Origin: Paragonimus skrjabini miyazakii
Taxonomy: Eukaryota; Platyhelminthes; Trematoda; Plagiorchiida; Troglotrematidae
Direction of reading: 5' to 3'
NCBI GenBank assembly: GCA_014338405.1
Contig: JTDE01000235.1
Location: 94,129 to 158,128 of the forward strand
Length of the DNA stretch: 64,000 bases
The translations under genes were made by a program, and so were the position numbers. How positions within the stretch are numbered: the first letter of the stretch is position 1; every line of letters starts with the position of its first letter. Shown piece by piece: positions 59,801-64,000 of this stretch. The notes under the pieces were generated by a model. The model had not been told where the DNA came from, made no database searches, and was given only the letters and a program-made list of their open reading frames with translations.

Positions 59801-60897
59801 GCTGATAGTTTATATACTACCATGACACTGCTTGTTTAAATGGTTCAAGCGAAAAACGGGTGAATTTAATAAAGCCCTTCTCAGTTTACTTCTTTTATCG
59901 GAATACACGATGCAGTCTCAGGTTGACAAGTATATATGTTGGTTTCCTTGATATTTGCTGAGACATCGTAAAGAACATGAGTACCTGTACCAACTCACCT
60001 AGTTAGTCATAGACAAATATAACTTCCTTCATGTCAATATTGCTCCATCATTACATACGTTCATGCAAGCCGCTAGCAACTATCGACAGGTCATCTTACA
60101 CTTGACCGCACTGATTGCTACTTCAGGTTTTAAAACCATATGCAAGTGAACAACATTGACTGAACACCACAGCCGATGAATTTGGGATAGTCCACAGGTA
60201 AATGCGAGTTTGATGTTTTAAAAATCTTAATGCTTCATAAAATGTAACGTTATATGTTTTAGACTTCACAGCAAGCATACCTGTATGAGTATTGCCTTGC
60301 GCAAAAGCTGCTAATGGACAGAACAAATCAAGACATTACGAACTGTGTGTATATAATCGTTCAAAATTAGTACGTGATGCATGAAGTTCACGAATCACAG
60401 TGCTCAGCATTTTGCACGTCACATGTCTAACCATATAGCCGTCCACGTATGAGTGAAGTTATATAATGAACTTGTGTGAGTGGAGTAATTACGTTTTATT
60501 AAAATGATAACACCGTCGCAAATTATGGCTTGTAAATGAGGATCCACTAAATAAAATTATTGACAAATTTGAACCAGACAAACTAATATTGGGTACGAAA
60601 TGAAGCTGCTCTTTTTCAGAAATGCAACCTAAATCACATTTTGGTGCATTCTACCATATACAATCTTTTAGGTTCCAAATAGATGAAACTGGTGCTTAAA
60701 ACAAGTATACCTGCACGAATCATACAACAAAACTAACTGTCAACAATCAATTAACGAAAGTATGAATAACTTGTAAGTATATACGAATCTAACGTGTTCT
60801 ATGCGATAACAATAATTAAAGCATTATGCTGCGGAAATCTGAAAGTACCTGTCAACATGAACAAGGCGACAAACGTTAGCAACGAAGCGCGATACAT
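50752..60897 (-). CDS. Micro-exon gene (MEG-type) encoding a small variable secreted protein
   Basis: A TATA box, a signal-peptide exon and then a long string of tiny phase-1 symmetric exons, ending in a 42-codon exon. The firmest exons are 60849-60897, 60281-60307, 59556-59588, 58011-58061, 55605-55643, 55548-55565, 54911-54943, 53722-53745, 52847-52879, 52004-52021, 51371-51385 and 50752-50879. They sum to about 155 residues, rich in Ser, Thr, Glu and Asp. In schistosomes, MEG genes have exactly this design; any exon can be skipped without changing frame, and the products are secreted by glands in contact with the host. Introns are 40 nt to over 1 kb. I know no sequence relative, so no family number is assigned. 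Asymmetric extra exons (see separate entries) could alter the frame. Which exons are used needs transcripts. Confidence 0.78.
51035..51056 (-). CDS. Micro-exon gene: 22-nt asymmetric exon candidate, duplicate core
   Basis: Acceptor TTTTTCCTCTCTCTCTAG is the strongest pyrimidine tract in the gene; donor TAC/GTAATG. Starts with TGTCTGTTATTGAT, as does 54241-54256. In phase 1 it reads V-S-V-I-D-E-Y and leaves in phase 2. Confidence 0.42.
51371..51385 (-). CDS. Micro-exon gene: 15-nt exon (GPNRS)
   Basis: Acceptor CGTCGACTACCTTTAG, donor TCAG/GTTAGTAA, phase 1 both ends; would join the terminal exon at 50879 in frame. Confidence 0.6.
51693..51741 (-). CDS. Micro-exon gene: 49-nt asymmetric exon candidate
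   Basis: Perfect donor ACG/GTGAGTAA; acceptor GATGAATCCTACAG. Open only when entered in phase 1 and left in phase 2 (VFLIYSGIYGKTCLDK). It could join the longer phase-2 start of the terminal exon at 50920, but not the 15-nt exon. An alternative 3' route is implied. Confidence 0.4.
52004..52021 (-). CDS. Micro-exon gene: 18-nt exon (EDHNAT)
   Basis: Acceptor GTTCTGTTCTATTGTAG, donor ACCG/GTGAGCAA, phase 1 both ends. N-A-T is an N-glycosylation sequon. Confidence 0.75.
52847..52879 (-). CDS. Micro-exon gene: 33-nt exon (VDEYFERLREF)
   Basis: Acceptor CTTCTTACATTTCAG and donor TTG/GTGAGTTA, both near consensus; phase 1 both ends. Charged amphipathic helix; starts V-D-E like the exon at 54911-54943. 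Confidence 0.8.
53538..53580 (-). CDS. Micro-exon gene: 43-nt asymmetric exon candidate
   Basis: Acceptor GTCGTGCACATTACAG, donor AAAG/GTAATGAA. In phase 0 it reads NVLPNSSLTGVTRK and leaves in phase 1, so it could compensate for a phase 1-to-0 exon. It contains the sequon N-S-S. In phase 1 it is also open. Confidence 0.3.
53722..53745 (-). CDS. Micro-exon gene: 24-nt exon (ERDAVYKK)
   Basis: Acceptor GTCATTTTATTTTGCAG and donor AAA/GTGAGCAA, both strong; phase 1 both ends. Confidence 0.75.
53827..53835 (-). CDS. Micro-exon gene: 9-nt exon candidate (GMT)
   Basis: Acceptor TTCTTGCCAACTACAG, donor CCG/GTGATTGA, phase 1 both ends. Too small to judge by sequence alone. Confidence 0.3.
54241..54256 (-). 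CDS. Micro-exon gene: 16-nt asymmetric exon candidate, duplicate core
   Basis: Acceptor ACGAGTTGTTTGTGAG, consensus donor TCA/GTAAGAAG. Its first 14 nt, TGTCTGTTATTGAT, are identical to those of the candidate at 51035-51056. Reads V-S-V-I-D in phase 1 or C-L-L-L-I in phase 0, where it would bring the frame back to phase 1. Confidence 0.38.
54732..54766 (-). CDS. Micro-exon gene: asymmetric exon candidate (GLTLTSTPYFQN)
   Basis: Strong donor AAC/GTAAGCAC. With the acceptor at 54767 it is 35 nt (phase 1 to 0). A longer form starting at 54782 is 51 nt and open only in phase 0. The Thr-rich peptide fits the gene, but the boundary and phase are unsettled. Confidence 0.3.
54911..54943 (-). CDS. 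Micro-exon gene: 33-nt exon (VDELVTSETDD)
   Basis: Acceptor ATCCATCTTTGTTCCAG, donor ACG/GTGAGTTA, both strong; phase 1 both ends. Acidic with Thr/Ser. Confidence 0.8.
55290..55307 (-). CDS. Micro-exon gene: 18-nt exon candidate (AVQTYI)
   Basis: Acceptor ATAATTTACGCAACAG, donor ATAG/GTATTGAT, phase 1 both ends. Confidence 0.5.
   Translation of the reverse strand: MSKHI
55548..55565 (-). CDS. Micro-exon gene: 18-nt exon (DEWSLL)
   Basis: Acceptor TTTACTTTCTCCATCACAG and donor TTT/GTGAGTTA, both close to consensus; phase 1 both ends. Confidence 0.72.
55605..55643 (-). CDS. Micro-exon gene: 39-nt exon (ASSAVEQNAIVSE)
   Basis: Acceptor TGCTTCAAGCATTAG, donor GAAG/GTAGTCAC, phase 1 both ends. 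Separated from the next exon by only 39 nt. Confidence 0.65.
55867..55917 (-). CDS. Micro-exon gene: 51-nt exon candidate (DDLVCLLKMVRRLVYFR)
   Basis: Acceptor AATTTTGATCCATAAG, consensus donor GAT/GTAAGACT, phase 1 both ends and open. The hydrophobic-basic peptide differs from the acidic Ser/Thr style of the others, so it may be chance. Confidence 0.38.
56098..56112 (-). CDS. Micro-exon gene: 15-nt exon candidate (VNISS)
   Basis: Acceptor TTTATTCTGATGATGAG, donor CAT/GTAGGATG, phase 1 both ends. N-I-S is an N-glycosylation sequon. Donor only fair. Confidence 0.35.
56288..56334 (-). CDS. Micro-exon gene: asymmetric exon candidate with an excellent acceptor (DENVTPSEGEDAE...)
   Basis: The acceptor GATGATGTTCCTTTCAG is among the best in the region, and the acidic Ser/Thr peptide fits the protein. 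The donor is unclear: GTAAAC at 56287 (47 nt), GTTACG at 56260 (74 nt) or GTATTG at 56297 (37 nt). None gives a multiple of three. Confidence 0.38.
56831..56862 (-). CDS. Micro-exon gene: asymmetric 32-nt exon candidate (DQSFSSHLIRL)
   Basis: Acceptor CTAACCATAACAACAG, donor CTT/GTGAGCAG. Enters in phase 1 and leaves in phase 0, so its use would shift the frame of the following exons. Confidence 0.3.
57035..58944 (+). other. Plus-strand open frames inside micro-exon gene introns (unsupported)
   Basis: Frames at 57035-57325 (96 codons) and 58747-58944 (65 codons, after an acceptor-like TTTGTTTACAG) look protein-like but carry no motif I know and have no clear splice partners. Opposite-strand nested genes are possible; chance frames are as likely. 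Confidence 0.15.
58011..58061 (-). CDS. Micro-exon gene: 51-nt exon (VSTNDSVNVREQTTVQT)
   Basis: Acceptor TTTATTTGAGACAAACAG, donor CTG/GTTAGTTC, phase 1 both ends. Ser/Thr/Asn-rich; N-D-S is not a glycosylation sequon if the middle residue rule for Asp lowers use, so O-glycosylation is likelier. One of the longer internal exons. Confidence 0.65.
59058..59090 (-). CDS. Micro-exon gene: 33-nt exon candidate (GVRKHCGESII)
   Basis: Acceptor TACTTTACTGGTTGAAG, donor TTT/GTAAGCTG, phase 1 both ends. It would add the only Cys among the phase-1 micro-exons apart from 55867-55917. Confidence 0.45.
59239..59265 (-). CDS. Micro-exon gene: 27-nt exon candidate (VFSTSTRVG)
   Basis: Acceptor CTATTGATCTCCAG, donor GTC/GTGAGCTA, phase 1 both ends. 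The last exon base is C rather than the usual G. Confidence 0.5.
59556..59588 (-). CDS. Micro-exon gene: 33-nt exon (ELSPVSTEVST)
   Basis: Acceptor GTACCGTTACAG, consensus donor ACAG/GTGAGTTG, phase 1 both ends. Five of 11 residues are Ser or Thr, a likely O-glycosylation tract. Confidence 0.8.
60100..60117 (-). CDS. Micro-exon gene: 18-nt exon candidate (AISAVK)
   Basis: Acceptor TTTTAAAACCTGAAGTAG, donor AGT/GTAAGATG, phase 1 both ends. Good donor, moderate acceptor. Confidence 0.45.
60281..60307 (-). CDS. Micro-exon gene: 27-nt exon (AFAQGNTHT)
   Basis: Acceptor GTCCATTAGCAG, donor ACAG/GTATGCTT, phase 1 both ends. Supplies the A-F-A of the predicted signal cleavage site, so it is probably constitutive. 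Confidence 0.75.
60849..60897 (-). CDS. Micro-exon gene: exon 1, signal peptide
   Basis: The ATG at 60897 gives MYRASLLTFVALFMLT and the first base of the next codon before the donor ACAG/GTACTTTC. One Arg precedes a 13-residue hydrophobic core. Joined to exon 2 it continues G-A-F-A-Q-G, a textbook A-x-A signal peptidase site. 49 coding nt, leaving in phase 1. Confidence 0.82.
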
Positions 60898-60946
60898 CTT
60901 CTGTGTACTGAGTTTCGAGACCTGACTTCTATCGACAACGTGTTCC

Positions 60947-60954
60947 TATTTATA
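60947..60954 (-). promoter_or_regulatory. TATA box of the micro-exon gene
   Basis: Reads TATAAATA on the minus strand, 50 nt upstream of the ATG at 60897, giving a start site near 60920 and a 5' leader of about 20-30 nt. The spacing and consensus make it a credible core promoter. Confidence 0.65.
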
Positions 60955-61830
60955 CTCTGGCAGAAAATATTTAACAATGTAAAAGGAACTATGATTAGTT
61001 GTATGAAAAAGAACAAGGTCACATTCTACATTTCTTATAGAAATAGTAAGCAGTTGAGCCGTAAACTTTTACGATATATAAATCAAGAGATGCCTAACAA
61101 CACACTATTAAAATGCACACAGCCCACGCTAAAATTCCTTAAACACCTATCTCGCTTCTACACCGCATGACCCGATTTAAGAAAATCTGTGGAATGGAAG
61201 TTTAAAATAATATCAAGCTATTGAAATAGCTGTTTTATAAAGCATGTTTTGTTCAAGTATGCCTCAAATTTAACATGGATAACCAGGGAGAGAATGTAGC
61301 CTGAGCAGCGTTAAAAATGATACAAAATTAGTGAGTATATCGATTCAGCTTGACTGAAATTGTGAGAACAATATTTTTTCCCCGTAGTTTCAATTTTTAA
61401 GCACCGCATTCACATTCACTAAGTAAATCAGTAGATAGTTACGTTTATTTCACTATCACTGTATGTCACAGTTATTGTACATTTAAACTACTGTCGAGAA
61501 ACACGAACATATTTCTACTGTGTACTTCCTAATCAACTTTTTCGTAGTTCAGTCGTGTTCAGTCATTCGACAGAAGGCTAAACAAATGAAAGTTATACTA
61601 CAATTTGCCAAAGTAATCAGAAAAGTATTATTGCCTGAACGCATGAGTTAATAATGTTACTGGGATAAATATGAAGTTGCATTTAACACTCAACTTGGAT
61701 AATCCGTCCTGACAGGCACGCAAAGTGATTTCTATAGCCGGAAACAAAGACTGACTAAAACAAATGTCCAGATGCAAAAGCGCATATTGTACAAAGGATC
61801 TACAAGAGAACCAGTTGTGGACAGGATTAT
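60955..61830. other. Upstream region of the micro-exon gene
   Basis: No gene. A and T runs lie at 61370-61395. It should contain promoter-proximal elements of the micro-exon gene, but none is recognisable. Confidence 0.35.
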
Positions 61831-61835
61831 TAACC

Positions 61836-62108
61836 TCACTGCAGTCGACCGGTTGACAATAAATTGGTAGATTTAGCCAAATGCCTGCATCGCGTTGTCC
61901 GGGTAATCTGATTCCACCAGTTGTGTAGAACGATGCTGTTGACTGGCGCACTTGATTCGCTGTCGAACCAGGTTGAGCAATGTTCAGGACCCCATTCTGG
62001 TATGTGTCTGATAGTGTGATCAAAATGACCAGCTTCACAGGAACAAGTTAATGCGTACAAACAGCACGAAGCTACGGAATAAGGCACATTACATTTAGGT
62101 GTGAGCAC
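61836..62108 (-). mobile_element. Penelope-like element: GIY-YIG nuclease remnant
   Basis: The frame reads MLTPKCNVPYSVASCCLYAL, TCSCEAGHFDHTIRHIPEWG, then PEHCSTWFDS. The Cys-x-Cys core and E-H of the PLE nuclease are kept, but the catalytic G-R-T has become D-H-T. A continuation in another frame runs to about 61630. Inactive fragment. Confidence 0.68.
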
Positions 62109-63480
62109 AGAGCCAAATTGGATTTGACACGGTTAGGTAGAGTGGCATCAAACCATTACAATTTTGGTTATTCGAACGTCCATGTTTACGCTGGTTGTCG
62201 TCTATGAATTCCTCTTCTGTGGGACGCAGATCAGTACACAATCATATGAAGCGGTTGAATCTCAGTATTGCAAAATGCAGTGCAAACAGAGTTAGATTAA
62301 ACTGTCCGTTGTACTGTGCAACATCATTACGCACTACGTTGTTATGCACTTCGATTCAATGTATAAAATTCTCCCCTGATATTTTGATTTGTCGGTGAAA
62401 CTTCCCCATACTCGTGAGTGATAGGATTCAAGTTGATCTTTAGCAAAACTTAAAAGCCACGTTGTTTGACACCACCCGAATATGGTTTCATGTTTCAGAG
62501 TGCATGCTTGAAACACCATATCAAAGTGAACAGCAGTGTGATGAGTTGAATCAAAGAATAACTTGCGAATGAAATTTGTACATGATCGTGAAAGCACAAA
62601 CATAGTTTGAGAGAAAATTGAGAGAGATGAAAAGGCAAATATGTGCAGTGTTAACAGCATAAAAGGATGAAGGAATCAATTTCACGCGGTCGAATTTTTG
62701 CCCATTATTTCACCAGTGTATGCAACAATATGCCACGCGTAATAACAGACCAAAGTACTGGAACAGTTTAGTTGGTTGTAAAATTTGTTTAATTGATGCT
62801 AGCTTTGTTTGAAAGCATTATTTTACTGTTGTGATCCGTTTCACCATTGCATCGTTTTTCATAAGTTAAACATAAACCTTGAGTAATGTTCAGTTCAGAA
62901 CTAGTAGCCTCAGGTAGATGATTCGTCTAAACACCCGACAATACAATAATAATATGGCGTTGGAAAAGCCGTATATAGTGTTGCCTAAGTTGTAACGGTT
63001 CCGGGAGCTGAACGTGGCGGTAGAAGGCATTGGTTTTCAGTACATTTCATGAGAAGGTTTAATATGACCTATCGCACAACTGTTTGTGCTGCCGAAAATT
63101 GTAACGAAATATTCTCACTAACAGAAGAAATCTGTGTCGTATCCACCAGCGTTTTCAACAAGTTAAAAAGGGTAATCCATTGATCATTTAATAAATGTGT
63201 GACACATGTATAACTGCATGGCTACGTGTTCACATACATCTGTGCAAAATGTGTAAGGGAATATCCAACATCAAGCGCAAATCACAAATCAGGGTTCAGT
63301 TGGATGATTCGGTTAAAATACATTTCTCATAGAAGCAATGTCAACTTGTACATAAACGAATAGAAATATTTCCAATAAACCTGCAATCAATTCGTCAACA
63401 GCGTATATCAGACTGACAAGTATCATTTGAAGAAGTTCACAAAAATCACGCGAATGCATGAAGACAAACAGCTACCAAAA
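62109..63480. other. No supported gene
   Basis: AT-rich with no motif. The frame 62334-62660 minus (108 codons) is within chance expectation. Confidence 0.35.
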
Positions 63481-63489
63481 CATGCCTAT

Positions 63490-63960
63490 CTAATTGGGGG
63501 TATATAAGAAAGATAAACAGGTAATTTTGCCGTTTAGAATGGGACAAAACAACCGGGCTGATAACGCAGCTACTAAGTGATGTGACCGATAGCGCCCAGC
63601 GTGCTGCAAGTCCCGTTGTGACATTCCAAGAAAGACGAACGGTGCCACAGAATCTGAAAGATAACATGCCCAAAATTGCTGCCTCATTTGGTGTCTATTC
63701 TTTTGACTGCTCTTGTGGTTCAACGTGTATTACGCGCACCATCTTGCGTTTATTTGGAAGAAATCGTGAGCACTGCCCGGTGTGACTTCGCTTCAAAACA
63801 ACAAGAAATAATAACTCGTTTATTTCGGCCGTCCAGGTTGACTGTGACAAACACACAGACACAACATTTTCCACCGTGCCCTGTCACGTTTATGAAAGCA
63901 ACCACGTGGAATTAATCTTTGTGACCCATCCAGTCCACAAATTCACCAAAATAAGGAGCT
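63490..63960 (+). mobile_element. Penelope-like element: RT linker and GIY-YIG start, running toward the window end
   Basis: Plus strand: after a frame break, TTGLITQLLSDVTDSAQRAA, SPVVTFQERRTVPQNLKDNM, then FGVYSFDCSCGSTCITRTIL and REHCPV. This is the linker (F-x-x-R-R-T-V-P-Q-N-L-K-D) followed by the GIY-YIG core with C-S-C-G, in which I-G-R-T is altered to I-T-R-T. A stop at 63783-63785 ends the frame, and shifted remnants continue. Confidence 0.78.
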
Positions 63961-64000
63961 CACATGTCGAAAATAATTCTATCGGAAAATGAGATTGACT

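Noticed and set aside
59947..60004. Strong-looking donor CTAG/GTGAGTTG on the minus strand at 59955
   Set aside because: Every reading frame reaching it meets TAA, TAG or TGA within a few codons upstream, so no coding micro-exon fits; at most a decoy or a poison exon.
60701..60745. Possible exon ending at GTATACTT (60711)
   Set aside because: The available acceptors give 22 or 26 nt; the 26-nt form has an in-frame stop and the 22-nt form would break the A-x-A signal cleavage join, so I left it out.
1..64000. CRISPR arrays, operons, bacterial promoters, rRNA
   Set aside because: None seen; the sequence is eukaryotic in structure.

Overview
This window looks like flatworm DNA, probably from a digenean fluke. 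It is AT-rich, most long open frames are no longer than chance would give, genes are broken into tiny exons separated by large introns, and decayed retroelements are everywhere. The taxon is an inference from three things: a micro-exon gene (MEG) architecture, Penelope-like elements (PLEs) whose reverse transcriptase is followed by a GIY-YIG nuclease, and CR1-like, Ty3/gypsy and tRNA-type SINE remnants. Two assembly gaps (28490-28664 and 49408-49692) both sit in mobile elements. All gene models below were built by eye from splice signals, reading phase and protein similarity; no search or transcript was available.

Region by region: 1-9 kb holds no gene I can support, apart from a possible C-terminal coding end at 1-120. 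From about 31.5 kb down to at least 14.9 kb (perhaps 9 kb), the minus strand carries a gene that I identify as a CASD1-like sialate O-acetyltransferase. Three clustered 5' exons at 31.5-31.0 kb (introns of 40 and 53 nt, one of them GC-AG) encode a membrane anchor and the GDS catalytic block. A 16-nt micro-exon (25777-25792) and exons at 23885-24036, 23651-23707 and 14883-14951 follow. Its introns contain a DDE transposase pseudogene (27.8-28.8 kb), two inverted PLE fragments (21.2-23.2 kb) and SINE pieces; a CR1 fragment lies at 11.9-12.5 kb.

The 31.5-50 kb interval is a retroelement graveyard. It has PLE pieces at 35.6, 41.3, 43.6-44.6 and 46.0-47.1 kb, two SINE halves joined head to head at 37.8-38.1 kb, and a gypsy integrase end at 49.0-49.4 kb. 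A 110-bp repeat next to the second gap recurs beside the first.

The most striking feature is a minus-strand gene at about 60.95-50.75 kb. A TATA box precedes a signal-peptide exon, then a string of very small exons. Eighteen well-signalled or plausible internal exons are 9-51 nt, each a multiple of three and each in phase 1 at both ends, followed by a 42-codon terminal exon. This is the design known from schistosome MEG genes, which encode variable secreted proteins by exon skipping. Several asymmetric mini-exons, two sharing a 14-nt core, lie among them and could switch the frame. The window ends with two more PLE fragments at 61.8-62.1 and 63.5-64.0 kb.
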